The notes: generated by a model not told the origin, from the sequence alone. 64,000 nt of DNA from Sistotremastrum niveocremeum HHB9708 (GCA_001630475.1 KV419418.1:1-64000); one strand, 5' to 3'. Positions 23,662 through 36,500 are shown, counted from the first letter of the stretch. Translations and numbers: made by a program.

Positions 23662-23936
23662 ATTTTTGCAGACGTTTTTTTTCTCTTTGTCGGCGACGAA
23701 CAATGTATTAGCTAGTATACCATACCGGATATTTATGATAGCCAAACTCGATCTCATGTCCTACTTCTCTGCGGTAAGTCGTAAACGATAAATTCTTGAT
23801 TACTCTCATCGTTGAGGACCTCGGACTAGATAGTTTGATAACATTTGCATGGCTTCAGACTCGGATCGATAGAAGGGAGGCGAGGGGAGGCGATAGTCAT
23901 ACAACCCATTGCAAAAATTCCCTTAACATTGACAAC

Positions 23937-24767
23937 CTTTTCTGTGGATAATACTATTCGGCAACCCGGTTTTCGGGGTTGCTCGATTTTTTCTTACAAA
24001 TCATGATCGCGGGATAGTGGTACCTAACTCCGAAGCCAGGCGCGAGCCATATTCACTCTAAGAAACGCAGCAGGAATGCGGTACTAGGCGTAAGGACTTG
24101 TCAATACTATAACATGATAGGGAAAGTGGGTCTGCAAAGGATCATGGAACGGGAAGTCGGCACGAAGGCTTCGAGGCGGATGAAGCTACCGGCCTGGGAA
24201 TCGTGGAGTGAAGCCAGGAGGAAATGGAACGAGACAATGCACGGCAATGGAGACGTCACGGGGTAGGGACGTAGAGGCGGGACCGGAGAAGTCGAACGTC
24301 GAGGCGACGAGAGAGATGTCGTCAACACTCTTCGTTGTGAGAGATCAAAAGAAGCGCACCTGATGGGCTTCTAGACGTGTGAATGTGTTCCAAGCACCTT
24401 CATGCTTCAATCAATCTGCGAGGACACCAGAAATTGTCGCGTTTGCGGAGAGGAGCGTTGTGGTGGTCTTCTCCATTCATTGTTGGACTCCTGGAGCCGT
24501 GACAACGATGCCATCGGGCTATCTGGGGCTTGGAAGTGTACGCGTAGATGAACGGGCGAGGAGCCTGGGTCGACGAGAGTTGAAAATCTCAGAGGAGTGG
24601 AGGTCAGGTCCTATCGAAATCTTCAGATCTTCGGACAGCGTTGGCGAGGAGCAGGTTTTCGGCGTTTGCCGTACTCAAGGATCACGATCCTGCTTACTTC
24701 AGAAATCATATCTTAATCATAGCAACCCCGGAAACCGGGTTGCCAAATAGTATTATCCCTTTTCTGT
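23937..24767. mobile_element. Mutator-like non-autonomous DNA transposon, 813 bases, with 9-base target duplication
   Basis: Terminal inverted repeats of 38 bases with two mismatches (23946-23983 and 24721-24758) begin GGATAATACTATT. Each end includes an internal imperfect palindrome, GCAACCCGG with CGGGGTTGC. Identical 9-base direct repeats CTTTTCTGT flank it at 23937-23945 and 24759-24767. A 9-base duplication is the hallmark of Mutator-like (MULE) elements. The interior has no transposase; the longest frames are short and motif-free. The intact target duplication and near-identical ends suggest a fairly young insertion. It lies between the 22.7-kb gene and the aldo/keto reductase, 55 bases from the reductase stop codon. 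Confidence 0.85.
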
Positions 24768-24821
24768 TACATGATATCTTCGTTCGTGTATGTTTCGGAG
24801 CATGGTCTTCCTGCGGAACCA

Positions 24822-26292
24822 TCATCTCCAATACGGAGGACAAGAAGGCTTAACAAGCGACCACGCATCATCAAGAGCAACAAGAATCTCTTCAGGCAAC
24901 GGCCCCTTCTCACTAAAACCAACGAAAAATAAGTTCAATACCACACAATCCCCAAAATTTCGCAAAACTCGCCTATCCTCGCAATTCTGCTCCAACTGCC
25001 CAACCGACGAAGCTCCCAAAATGACTCCATCCTCAGGGTTGAGCAAACTATGATGCTGACACCACCTCAACGCAATCTCCGTCAATCTCAGTCCATGTTT
25101 CTCCTACAACAAACTCCCTTTAGCACCTCGTGAATTGTGGGGGAGGAGAGGAAGATACGTACAGCAACACCTTTCAAGGACTCAAGAGCCGTGAAATAAT
25201 CGTTCCTTAGATAGCGCGCACGATACATCTTACCCATGTTCGAAGATGGATCGAAGCGGCCTCCAGATGGTGCTTGTTCTTCGACCGAGGACACCTTACC
25301 GGCGAAAAACCCGCCTCTAGACGACCGTCAGTATCTTGACGAGGAAAATTGATGAGATACGGACGCGAGTGGATTGTAAATGACGAGTCGAAGGCCGAAT
25401 TTACGAAGAGCAGGGATAAGCTCTCTATCTCATGTGTCACTATTCGCCTCCCACATGCAACGAAAGTGCGTACTTCTCAAGATCTCGAGTGATCGCGTTA
25501 TACATACTGCCATGACTGGATCAGCACTTGAGAAACCAACGAAGAAAGCCATGGCGCACGCTTGATAAATCTTCGGCTGAACATATCCCTTCGCTTTACA
25601 TATCCCAACAACCTCTGCAACCTCCCAAGCCGCAAAATTACTCAATCCAAATATCTGACTTCAAATCTCACAATCAGCCTTCCTGACGCAACCCCGACGA
25701 AAAGAAAACATACAATTTCCCCTCTTTATAGAGTTTATCAATCTCTTCGAGCGTATCTTCGAACGGAACACTTCGATCAGGTGCATGGAGGTACAAAACT
25801 CGGACTTTAGACGTTTGAAGCGTTTTCAAAGACATTTCGAATGTAGCACGAATTGCAGCCGGCGAATGATCTCCAGGTTTGACGGGGTATACCCTACCAG
25901 TCCACTTTATCAGCCTTATAAATAATGATGGTAGACGTGATCAAGTGACCCACTTCGTATCAACAGTCGCGCCTTTCAGATCCAACCTCGCAAGGTACTA
26001 AACACAAGTCAAACCCCCATCAACACCCCTCCCCAAAAGCAAGGTGCCAGTACTCACATCTTCCGTAGTTCCTTCAGCGTATACTCGCGCCGTATCAAGC
26101 TCCTTCCCTCCATGCTTGAAAAAAACATCCAGAATCTCTTGTGCTCCTTCCAGCGTAGACGTTCGAACACCATTCTTCCCAGGTGCACCAATCGTCATCG
26201 TTCCCTATAACCCCACGAATCAATATCATCCATATCCGCTTGTTTCACCCAGAGGGAGGACAAACAAATATCAAAGGAACTCGAGGAGTCAT
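24822..26292 (-). CDS. Aldo/keto reductase, AKR7 (aflatoxin aldehyde reductase) type, 321 aa
   Basis: Ten exons join in phase: 26292-26266, 26204-26058, 25997-25954, 25893-25714, 25658-25560, 25506-25474, 25424-25365, 25316-25163, 25103-24973, 24912-24822. The start MTPRVPLIFGTMTIGAPGKN is typical of the family. Catalytic residues are visible: Asp46 and Tyr51 in LDTARVYAEG, a Lys near residue 73, and a His in LYLHAPDR. The end GPLPEEILVALDDAW and CPPYW match AKR7. These cytosolic NADPH enzymes reduce aldehydes, including dialdehydes and succinic semialdehyde. The last intron (24972-24913) needs a GC donor (AG|GCGAGT) to keep the frame; no GT donor works. One internal intron leaves the first exon at only 9 codons. 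Confidence 0.87.
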
Positions 26293-27335
26293 TATCGAAT
26301 ACGATCGCAGTAGAATCGGATGTATTGAGCTATAATTTACTGCCCGAGATGAGCAATTCGCAAGTGATACGAGAATCGATGCCACGATGCGTGGAATACG
26401 CGAATGTCTGTTGCTGATATAGCTGAAGAATGGATGACGTGATAGTCAGATGTGGATAGCGGAGAGCCGAGCTCCTTGATCGCATCACCGAAAGGCCGAA
26501 CATAGGCGCTTAGCGTCATATTTTCGGCCGAAGTGATCAGACTCGTCCTGCAGCCATCACAAAAGATTGGATTATAGTGTATGACCGGCAAAATGAACGC
26601 GTTTTGGGGAAAATGATATTTCTCTGCGCACACTCATCAGATAGCCTCTAGATCTTCACTGTCGTATATATAGTTAGCTCTACTATGATATTGCCACGCA
26701 CGAAGAGTAGTAGCCATCCCCATAATATTCTATGAGCTGAACAGTGCGGACCCTGATGAAGCGCCCGTATCATCAAAATGAACACTCGCGCTATGACTGA
26801 CCCTTTCCGCTACTCCCTCACACATGAAAAATATGAAAAGTTGTATTTCTGCTCGAATGGCCATCCGGACCATACTCCGAAAGTTATCTATGCGCCATGT
26901 CACCAAATGTCTGACTGGGAGGACAAACGAACGGCCGAATGGAGACCGTGAGACTTTTTCGTTTCGCGGATTCGTTTTTTGCCTCAAATCCGCAAGCTAC
27001 CTGCGGTCCACTGCCTCCGCATCTTGTTAGAAAATTACGAAACTGAGTAAATTGGCTATCAACATAATCCTTAACATAATCCGACAGTAATCAGAGAAAT
27101 CCCGGCCGAGGATCAATAGGGGTCGCCATAGCGTTCAGTTTGGTGGTCGCGTTCATTTTGCTGGTCATACACTGTACTGCAGATAACATCGTTCAGAACA
27201 CAGAATAATCCGATTAAGAAGAGTCCAGGTTAATCATTACAACAAACTGAGTGAATAATCGAGATAGATCGAAAATTTCCTAGGATAATGTGGTACCAAA
27301 GAAGTGACGGTCCAGACGAAAAGAATCTCGCATCT
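26293..27335. other. Intergenic stretch between reductase and ERG26-type gene
   Basis: A - strand frame at 26633-26337 lacks motifs. No gene is supported. It includes the reductase promoter and the ERG26-type 3' flank. Confidence 0.35.
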
Positions 27336-28799
27336 CTATGACGCTTTTTGCTGCTCGGCAAGCCACCACTAGACAGATTCCCTATCAGACCCGACAGACA
27401 AGGAAAGAAGAAACAATACATACCTCAGCAGTCTTCCTAATCCCTTCATCCATTCCGACAATAGGCGCATAGCCAAGCACCCTCCGCGCCTTCTCGATAT
27501 TGTACCATCTCGTCGCACACAGATATCCAACCCTCTCCATCGTCAGCACAGGCTCCTTCCTCAGCACCCAATATACCCATTCCGTAATCCACGCAATGCA
27601 GATCGCGACCCAATAATTCAACACCACTGTCTTCTTATATCCAGGCGAAGACGGCGAAGGGAACGACGAAGGGGAGATAAGGAACCAAAGAGTCCTGATG
27701 AAGTCCCAACAATATGTCGGTTCACCGTTTGTGATGAAGAATGCCTGACCGGCAACTTGGAGCGGGTGTGTATGTTCGGGTGCAGAATCGATAGCGAGCT
27801 GGAGTCCTGTAGGGGAGTATTGGTCCCATTTTGAATGAACGACGAAGGTCGGATCGATGGGGTTGAACGACGAATGGAAGGCGGATGAGATTTCCTTCGC
27901 ATTCGCTGGTGGATCGACAGCGGGTCCGAGAGGGCGGGCTTCGGAGGTGGGGATTCTGTATGTGCCCGTGGTGTTGTTGATAGGTTCAAGCACGGTCTTG
28001 GCGATGGTGGTGGGAAGGGGTGCAGATTGGGTGATGAGACCTTGAGCAGCGAGGATGTGTGCGTGGGCGACGTTTTCGACGTAGGTCCAGTCGAAGAGGT
28101 TGGTATTAGGGCCGATTTGGAAGTGCGTTTTCTTCTCAGCGATAGGCTTCACCATATGCTGGATCGCTTGGCGCTCGCCAGGGCTGAAGCACTAGTCAGG
28201 CGAATATCAAAGGATGAGATAGTAATACGTACCCAAAGATGCCGGCAGGTCTCAAAGCACAAGTTTTCAGACCACTCTTTCCATTGGCTTGAAGAACAAG
28301 TGTCTCCGCTTGCGCCTTGGTATCGTTATAGATATCGTACGGTTTTGCGGGGTAGGGAAGTCGTTCGTCCACATCAATGAGGTCGCCACCGTCAAAGACA
28401 ACACCGGCAGAGGAAGTATACACGAGGTACTTCAATGAAGTAGCGATGCAAGCGTCAATGACGGCTTGTGTTCCATGGACGTTGACTTTGGTGTAGATAT
28501 CTGGGTTCGGGAGGCCGTGGATAGGAGAGACGGTGTGAAAGACGACAGTCGCTCCGCTCTACAATAAGTTCAAGGAAGGTATGACGCAAGAAATGGTCGG
28601 GATTGACCTTTTGGATAGCGTTTTCAATCGACGCCTTGTCGACAATATCTCCAGGGAAAAATGGTACGTTCTCAATCGTAAATCTCTGAACGAGATCAAA
28701 AATCGCCACCGCTTCTCCTTTCTTCAACAACATCTCCACAAGGTGCTTTCCGAGGAAACCCGAGCCTCCAATGACGAGATACACCTGTTTTGTCGACAT
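27336..28799 (-). CDS. ERG26: Sterol-4-alpha-carboxylate 3-dehydrogenase, ERG26-type (436 aa)
   Basis: Exons 28799-28608, 28558-28233, 28183-27424 and 27368-27336 join in phase; the last exon is only 11 codons (WWLAEQQKAS). A Rossmann NAD-binding motif GGSGFLGKH is at residues 11-19, a Ser pair near 113-114 and the catalytic Tyr141-x3-Lys145 in YDIYNDTK: a 3beta-HSD-family short-chain dehydrogenase. A hydrophobic segment (VVLNYWVAICIAWITEWVYW) near the C-terminal third would anchor it to the endoplasmic reticulum. ERG26 removes the C4 carboxyl as CO2 and forms the 3-keto sterol in ergosterol synthesis, acting with ERG25 and ERG27. Family membership is strong; a different 3beta-HSD-like NAD-dependent enzyme is possible. 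It is divergently paired with the SAD1 gene. Confidence 0.85.
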
Positions 28800-28892
28800 G
28801 GTCGTCGTCGAGGAAGGTATAGAGTACGCTGGGCGCTCGACAGCAAAGCAGAAAGCGGAGTGTCGGACTTCGAACTTCCGCCTTCTCGTTTC
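28800..28892. promoter_or_regulatory. Short bidirectional promoter region (93 bases)
   Basis: The ERG26-type start (28799, -) and SAD1-type start (28893, +) are separated by 93 bases. Both transcripts must start here or inside each other's leaders. No TATA box is evident. Confidence 0.6.
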
Positions 28893-30744
28893 ATGGCTGC
28901 CAATCTCAAACGCGTCGACGCGAATGTAGTCGAGACTGAAAGGCCAAATAAGAGGGCAAGGTTGAGCTTGGATCCAGAAGATAAACCAAGCACTTCTGCG
29001 ACCGTGAACGATGCCATGAACGACGATGCCGATGAAGATGAGGAGTCATCAGACGTGAAGGCTGACCCTCTGCGCCCATCCGACTTGTACCTCGATACAG
29101 TGAGTCTAAACTCTCGCAGTGAGTGCGTGACGGGCCATCTAACCTTACTGAAACAGATCAATCGTACTGCGCTCGATTTTGACTTTGAGAAGCTCTGCAG
29201 CGTTAGTTTGTCGAATATCAACGTCTATGGCTGTCTGGTCTGTGGCAAATATTTCCAAGGCCGTGGCAAATCCTCTTACGCCTACGCACATTCCATACAT
29301 GAAGACCATCACGTTTTCATCCAGTTGGAAACTAAACAGGTCCGATCAATCCTCCGCAATCACACATCTACTGACTTGGTTTACGTGATAAAATAGGTCT
29401 ATGTTCTCCCAGACGGATATCCCGTTTCGGATCCATCTCTCGAAGACATAGCATTCGTCCTAGGACCTTCCTTCACCTCCGACGCCATCAAAAGCCTCGA
29501 TACCACCCTCAAACCCTCCTTCGACCTTCAAAACAAGGAATATATCCCCGGATACATAGGTCTCAACAATATCAAACGACACGACCATCTCAACGTCATC
29601 ATCCACGCACTCCTCCACGTCCCTCCCCTCCGCGACTTCCTCCTCACGAAAGAATTCAATTCTCGAAGTAAAGATACCGAACTCGTTCGACGATTCGTGG
29701 GATTGGCGAAGAAAGTCTGGAACCCAAGATTATTCAAAGCACAAGTCTCTCCGCATGAGTTTCTTCAAGAAGTGGGTCGTGCGAGCGGAGGACGGTTCAG
29801 TCTAGAGAAACAAGGCGACCCCGCCGAATTCCTAGGATGGCTACTGAATAAACTCCACGTCGATCTCGGCGGGTCGAAGAAGCGCAACTCCAGTTCGTCC
29901 TTCTCTCACATTCTCCGCACGTTATCCAACTCATCGACTAATCACCCGATCAGGTATAATCTACTCAATCTTCCAAGGCGAACTCCGCCTCGAAACCCAA
30001 CAAGTCCTCGTCAGAGGGGACAAATCCGAAAACGCCAAACCCCAATTCGAAATGGATCGCGACATCAAAACCACCGTATCTCCTTTCCTCTTCCTCGCCG
30101 TAGATCTCCCTCCGCCACCCCTATTCCAAGACGTCATCGAAAAGAACATCATCCCTCAAGTATCAATCTATACCGTAATGGCGAAATTCGACGGGAAGAC
30201 GACGCAAGAGATGCTCGGACAAATCAAGAGATACAAATGTCAACGCTTACCGCGATATATCGTCTTGCATTTTAAAAGATTTATGAAGAATAATTTCGTG
30301 GAAGAGAAGAATCCGACCATCGTCAATTTCCCAATTCATGGCGTGGATTTCAGAGAATGTGCGTTCCCATCCACATCCTTCCTGTCGCCTTATACTAATT
30401 CTTCTTCGGGCTCGTTGATATTAGGTCTCGATAATCCCTCCTCATCTCACCCTTCGACAATATACGATCTCCTCTCCAACATCACCCACGAATCCGTCGC
30501 CGGCACAACCCGAGACAAAGAAAACACGGTCTGGAAAGTACACTTGAAAGCCGGTCGAGGAGAAGACGAGAAGTGGTTCCAGATACAAGATTTGATCGTG
30601 GAGGAAGTAAGGAAGGAGATGATTTTCTTAGGAGAGACCGTGTTGCAAATCTGGGAGAGGAGGGATGAGAAGGGAGGTAAGGATGGTGCTTCTGGAGGTG
30701 TGGCGGATGTTAATGGGAATGGTGCGGCGACGAAGAGACGTTGA
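28893..30744 (+). CDS. SAD1: SAD1/USP39-type tri-snRNP splicing factor (536 aa)
   Basis: Exons 28893-29099, 29157-29339, 29397-29892, 29954-30358 and 30425-30744 join in phase; the fourth intron (66 bases, GTGCGT to ATTAG, branch-like TACTAAT) is open in frame, so some models will retain it. The N terminus is acidic/basic and disordered. A UBP-type zinc finger follows (YGCLVCGKYFQGRGKSS, then AHSIHEDHHVF, residues 83-121). The rest is a ubiquitin-specific protease fold, but the active-site Cys box is replaced (GYIGLNNIKRHDHLNVIIH at about 183-200), as expected for USP39/Sad1, which is not a protease. The C-terminal block WFQIQDLIVEEVRKEMIFLG is characteristic. It helps form and keep the U4/U6.U5 tri-snRNP in the nucleus. 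Confidence 0.93.
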
Positions 30745-30989
30745 AGTTGATACTTATCATATTTCTGATGCTTTCATATGCTGTGGGTTTGTATCGCAAT
30801 ATCTGTACTCAACATGTCTTAGTCTGGAATTGCAAGGGTCAGTCTTTGAACTCGTACATGTAAGTACATATAATAAATATGAAGCAATTCACACAGTAAA
30901 GACAGTAAACTACGCGATAGGTAACTAAAACTTGGTATCGACCTACGACATCGTAATTGAAATACGAAATAATGAGTAATTTTATCTCT

Positions 30990-32173
30990 CTAAAAACGGT
31001 GCAAGATGCCAGATCCCCCAATCTCAGTCTGCTTCCCCGGAACAAACCGCATCCCAGCAGGAGCGCTAGCCCTCTCCAACTCATCCGTAACATCAATCTC
31101 CGTCGTCTCCTCCACAACCCTCCTCTTCATAATTTTAAGCGTCATCCTGCCATCGACAACCTGTGTCTGAGTCTGCGTCTCATTCCCAAGACACATCTTC
31201 CTCGATTTAATCACCGACTTGAGATTCGAGTTCGAGAGAGGTTTATGGGGAGATGGGAGAGCTTGGAATGAACGTTGGCGCCGAACGATGGCTGTTCCAC
31301 CGCTCGTACGGATGGTCGATTTGGATGGAGTCCTCGACAACGACATGGGGGGAGTGACAGAAGTGGAAGTGGAAGGAGATCGAATCTCTCCAGCTTCAAG
31401 TTCCACCCTCTGAGCCTGAGCCTGAGACTGAGACTGAGACTGAGACTGGTCGTCCCGATGATCAAAAGGCATAAACGAAGGATCCGGAGTAACTTCTCTC
31501 CACTCTCCACTCCCAAAACTCCCATCAACATTCGCAACAACCATAACCCTCTTCTCACCATGTTGAACAATAACAGATCGTCCTCCATTAGGAAAAGTAG
31601 CGACGCTTTCCATAGTCCAAGTAACATCCCGCTGCTCGGGTGCACAAGGAAGGAGATGTTTATCGATATCGGAAGGACGGGGGTGTCGATCGGGAAGAAG
31701 GAGGGCTTGTTCATCGTCGTGATGTGCTCCAATTTCGCACACGAAGGGAGTTTCACTAGTGCTATTAATACAGAACAAAACACGTCAGACATGATCGCCT
31801 GGAATATTGGACAATCAAGAAACATACTGCGTCTCATAAAAATGATATATCTGCGCTATGGCAATCTCAGATAGTGGTCCACGTCGTCTCTGGCCACACC
31901 CAGGAAGGGGACACGAAACAAGCGTAGCAGCACGATTCCTACATGTAATCCAACATCGTTATTCGGTGAGGTGGATAAATCGATGGATGGGAGAAAGGCT
32001 TACGGAGAATCATGCCAATTAACTCGATGCATAGCCACTTGAATACCTGCGTCGAATGTCTCGAGACATAATCCACAAAATGTCTTTCCGGGAGGAGGAC
32101 AAGGCTTCTTCTGGATCCGAGGATCGACAACGGCGGGACGATAGTTCGCAGGGACTAGTTGAGTAGAAGGCAT
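30990..32173 (-). CDS. Hypothetical protein with N-terminal zinc-binding motif (350 aa)
   Basis: Exons 32173-32004, 31938-31828 and 31761-30990 join in phase. Residues 33-54 read CGLCLETF then MHRVNWH, a C-x2-C plus two His arrangement like a C2H2-type finger, followed by a second Cys pair (CPLPGCGQ) about 15 residues into exon 2. The middle is Gln/Ser repeats (a GACTGA hexamer array at about 31410-31445 encodes QSQSQSQ). The C-terminal 60 residues are basic, with KMCLGNETQTQTQ and a helix-like KIMKRRVVEETTEI. No family is recognised. It is convergent with the SAD1 gene, 245 bases apart. Confidence 0.6.
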
Positions 32174-33164
32174 ATTGTGGGTTGGGCTGAGAATGAAGCA
32201 AGTAGAGAGATGTCCAAGTCGGTGAAGGAGGGAGACACGAGAACGAAACTAGTCCTCGTTTGCGTCTTATATATATACAACCATGACGTGCACGACGAAG
32301 TCCACGACAAAAATGCCACTGAGGTTTTTAGATGTCGCGCCACAACGGACACGATTCGGAGTGGCAAAGACAACGGCCGACACGAGCGTGGTAACCAAGC
32401 GTCAATTGGAACAAATAAATCGCTTCGCTTCGAGTGCTTGTCTTTGTTACAAGCGATTGACAAATTTCCTCTTTCGGAGTCAAGAATCAAGACCGTGTCG
32501 CCAAGATCGTGTGGCAAACGTTCAATGTTCCAAAATCAGCCCCAAAATTCCAATTTCTTTCGTGATCTTTGCCAAAGTCCCGAGAACAAGCATCTTATAC
32601 GATTGCCAGAACAGAAATCTCCATTTCCCTACGTCGTGTTCCATGAACCAGTTCTGACATCCGATCGACTGAAACGGAAAACAAGCCGCTAGAAACACAA
32701 TAAAGCCAACGGCACGGCGGCATCACGACGTGCCACAGCTCAAAACAACGACATGGTCGACAGACTCGGCACGCGTTCCATGACAACAAGAAATCGATGA
32801 GTCTAGCCATAATAATCAGAAATCAAGCCACTGTGTAGTCGACAACATCCAAGAGCACGTTCTAAAGAGCTAGATTTGAACTTCGGAGGCGATAGCTGCT
32901 GGTGGCTCGTTTCGAATTTAGTATCGATATCCAAGTGCCTGAATAATAGAGAACGATCCCGTATTGGTAAAAGCATCGTACAAAGAGCGCGTCAGAGCCG
33001 AAGAGAATCAGAGAACACCAGATCGAGGACGAGGAGAACCTGTCGATGGGCGCTATAATAAACGATGATGGCCCGGAAACTGAAACTGAAGTGAGTATTC
33101 GGAGAAGGCAGAATTGAGGACATGGCCACTTTTTCGGACAATATTTGTTAGCCGAAGTTCATAT
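32174..33164. other. Intergenic stretch, no supported gene
   Basis: 1 kb upstream of the 32.2-kb gene. A + strand frame at 32159-32692 has no motif. The distal end leads into the duplicated 3' flank described next. Confidence 0.4.
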
Positions 33165-33432
33165 CCACGTGTCTAGAGACAGTAGTGATCCGATTTTATG
33201 TACAAGTAAAAACGTCAAGTTGCGATACATGAGATGTCATGAGATGAGAGCATTACAGCATTAGAAATTATATGCAAGAAAGAGAAGAGACCATATCCTA
33301 TCCGTATCCTATCCATATCCAACATATCCCGACATATCCAAACATATCCGACATATCCGACGTAAAGGTATCCAAAGCACAGAAACAAGCAACCAATCTT
33401 CCGACCAGCGAAAGACTCCAAGATTTTATGTA
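33165..33432 (-). repeat. 3' flank of the 38-kb gene, duplicated in inverse orientation at 39.8-40.16 kb
   Basis: Read on the - strand, this stretch starts GTACATAAAATCTTGGAGTC and passes through an ATATCC-type hexamer array (about 33290-33372). It then reads TCTTTCTTGCATATAATTTC and ATGACATCTCATGTA. The same order of blocks occurs on the + strand at about 39818-40160 with moderate divergence. It is probably the 3' untranslated and downstream region of the gene ending at 33513. Confidence 0.75.
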
Positions 33433-33512
33433 CGGGACCAACGTCCCCAAGCTTCGCAGCCCAGAACGCCAACACGATCTTCACCTCCTTCACCGAATAG
33501 CGCTAACGAGCG

Positions 33513-36500
33513 CTAATCCAGCCCCCCACCAATCGCCCCGAATCCAAGACTCTGCCTAAGCAGAATCTCAACTCCCTCCCTCTCTTCACCAAGCCTCATC
33601 ATCTCCTCCCTCCACCGACTCTCCCGATCATGATATATCTTCCCAAGCTGACTTAAACTCCCCAACGCAGCTTCCAGGGCTCTCTTCAACTCCTCCTCAG
33701 ATGAAAATCCGGAAGTTTGAGTAGATGAGGAAGATGAGGAAGTTGAATGAGATTGGGCGTGGGCGTTGCGGAGGTGTTGGAGGAGGGATATGGATCGGGA
33801 GCGTTGGGTTCGACGGGCGGAGGCGAGAGATGAGAAGTTGGATTTGAGCTGGGTGAGCGCCGGTGATGATTTGAGCGCTTGCGAACGACGAAGAGAGCGG
33901 GATGTGAGGGAGTGGAGGGACTTCGAGTGCGAAGGTGCCGCGAGAAGAATCATCGTCGTATCCGTCTCGCGGTCCAATTCCTGGAACTAAATTCAGATCA
34001 CCATTAGTATTCGGACGACCCAAACAGCAAGGAAAGCGACTTACGACAGTCGTGAGCGCTTGCCATTTATCCTCAAAGCGCTTCTTGCGCCGATTAGGAT
34101 TAGCGATATACGTCGGATGATACTCCAACTGCAGCAGATCAACCCCATCCCCATATCCCCCATCCTCCTCATCCTCATCAACCCACTCCTCATCTTCCGC
34201 TTCGACTTCCGCAAAAGTCGATCCCTGCTGAATCGACTGATGTTGAGCGATCGCTTGACCCTGCGAAGGCGAAGGATCATGATCATATTCCTCGCCTCCA
34301 AGTGCAATCCCAACTCCACCCCTCTCCGAAGCCCTCGAAAGAACTCTCATCCCTCCTCCTCCTCCTCCTGTAGCTTTCGATCCCGATCCCGATCCAGAAA
34401 CAGACGGATACCGAATATCAACATGCGGAATATCATCTCCATCCCCCTCCCCATCAACCCCGCCACCAAGACCTCCAACAGAAGAAGAAACCCGACTCTT
34501 CGCAACACTCCTATAATCCTCCGTCTCATCCCCCTCATCACTCTCCACAGGCTCCGGACTCGTCTCCCTCGGTTCCGTCGAATCAACCCTCGGCGGAGCA
34601 ACGACCAACTCCACCCCAACCCCCGATGTCGAAGACTTGACGATCCTCGACTTATTCTTCCTCAATTTCTTTCCCCTCGGCGGTGAAATCGACGGAAGAA
34701 TAATCGGAAGATGCGAAGGTGAAGATCGGATAGACATAGTAGCTAACATCTCCGCAGCACCTTCATCTTCGCCTTCTCCATCTTCTCGTGGACCGCCGTG
34801 GGCATGGGAAGTACGATCCCGATGAGTGGGTAAGAACGGATTATACGTATATGACGGATAAGGCGTAGCGGAGGGTGAGAATGTCGAATCGGACATTACA
34901 GCTGAAGCCAGATTTAGGTTGAGATGATTGAACGAAAGCGGCTGATATTGATAAGATTGCCGAAGAGGGAACGTCGAAGTTCTCCTCAAATGCGAAAATG
35001 GAACCGGATGATGATTCGACTGCTGGGCCTGTTGCTGGGCGTGTTGATGATGCAGCGCAGAATGAGGATAAGGCGAATTTCCAGGTGGAGGGACGTTCTG
35101 GAATTGCGTATACTGTGCATGCGCGTGCGCTTGAGATTGCGCTTGAGATTGAAATTGTTGCGCAGGTAGGGAATAAAGCGAAGGAAGACCCATAGGATCA
35201 AACGCATCCAATGCGTCCAATCCACCCCCACCCCCCACCGAAATCCCCGAATGAACATGCCCATGCGCATTCAAATGACTCGCCGCATGCCCCACAAGCG
35301 GAAGCGGCGCCGGACTAAACGGCGACGGTCCAATCCCAATCCCAATCCCAATATCCCCTTCCCCTCCATCCCCTCCCTCCTCAGCTCTTCCTCCTTCGCC
35401 TAGCTCTGATGGCGGAATAGAAAGATTCGAAGGATGAGGCGAAGGAGCAGCTGTAGCGCTCAAAGAAGCAGTATTAGGCGTAGGTGGAATAGGAGCATTA
35501 GGACGCGTATGCCGATCCCTCGATGACCTTCTTTGGAGTCTCTCATTCTCCCTCGCTCCAAACTGTCCAAAGTTCTGCGACGCAAGCGATTGAGATTGGG
35601 AATGAGAGTGGGAATGCCGAGCGAGGAGTTCAGCGGTGTCAAGCAACGATTGAGGAATCGGACTAGCAACTCCCATCCCCATACCCATTCCGCCAAACCC
35701 TATTCCACCTAATGCACCGAGATTGGATAATGCAGAGATGGTAGACATGTTAGGCGACCCAATGTCCATATATCCTCTATAATCTCGTGCATTCGGATTC
35801 GGATTCGGATTCGGATTGCTTCCATTCGGATTCAAATTCAAATTCGCAGATTCATCAATCAAAGACTGTAAAGCCTCCAATTGCGGCAACGAAGTGTGCG
35901 CTTCTACCCCCACCCCCGTCGACGAAGGATTTGAAGGATTTAAACGTCGATTTGGATTGGATGCTTGAGAGAGAGCGAGAGCTTCTTCGATCGCTTGAGC
36001 GGAGAATCCTTCGAATGAGAATGAGCTGAGGGGCATCGCAAGTGGGATCTGACGCTCGCCTATCGAGTGATTATTCTGTAGGGAGTTGTGGGAGTTGTGC
36101 GAATGTTGCGAATGTTGGGAGTGTTGCGAAGGTTGAGAATGCGCCGAATGAGCCGAATGTTGAGATGAGAACGAAGGATGATGTGCCCTCGTCTGAGTCT
36201 GAGGAAGTGCCTGCGAAGGCTGAGCATTCGCACGCGCTTGAGAATGCGAATGATGAGAGGTAGGAGGGAGTTGATGAACAGGCGATCGAGGCGTATACGA
36301 TCCTTCATCTTCACTTTCTCTCATCCCCCCTCCCATCCCCATGCTCATCCCTTGTCCATTCGAAGCAGCATAATCTTCATCCATCCCCGCAAGCGTCGAA
36401 CTAGGCGTCGGACTTCCTATCCCCATCATCTCATCGTGAGGAGGTTGAGGAGGCTGATACCACCCCTCCGCAGCCACAGAATTCCGTACTCCCGGAAGTG

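Noticed and set aside
33697-34044. Unspliced tail of the 1456-codon frame as the real C terminus of the 38-kb gene
   Set aside because: A clear GTAAGT/TTTAG intron gives a conserved-looking helical tail, which also matches the decayed copy at 39.6 kb.
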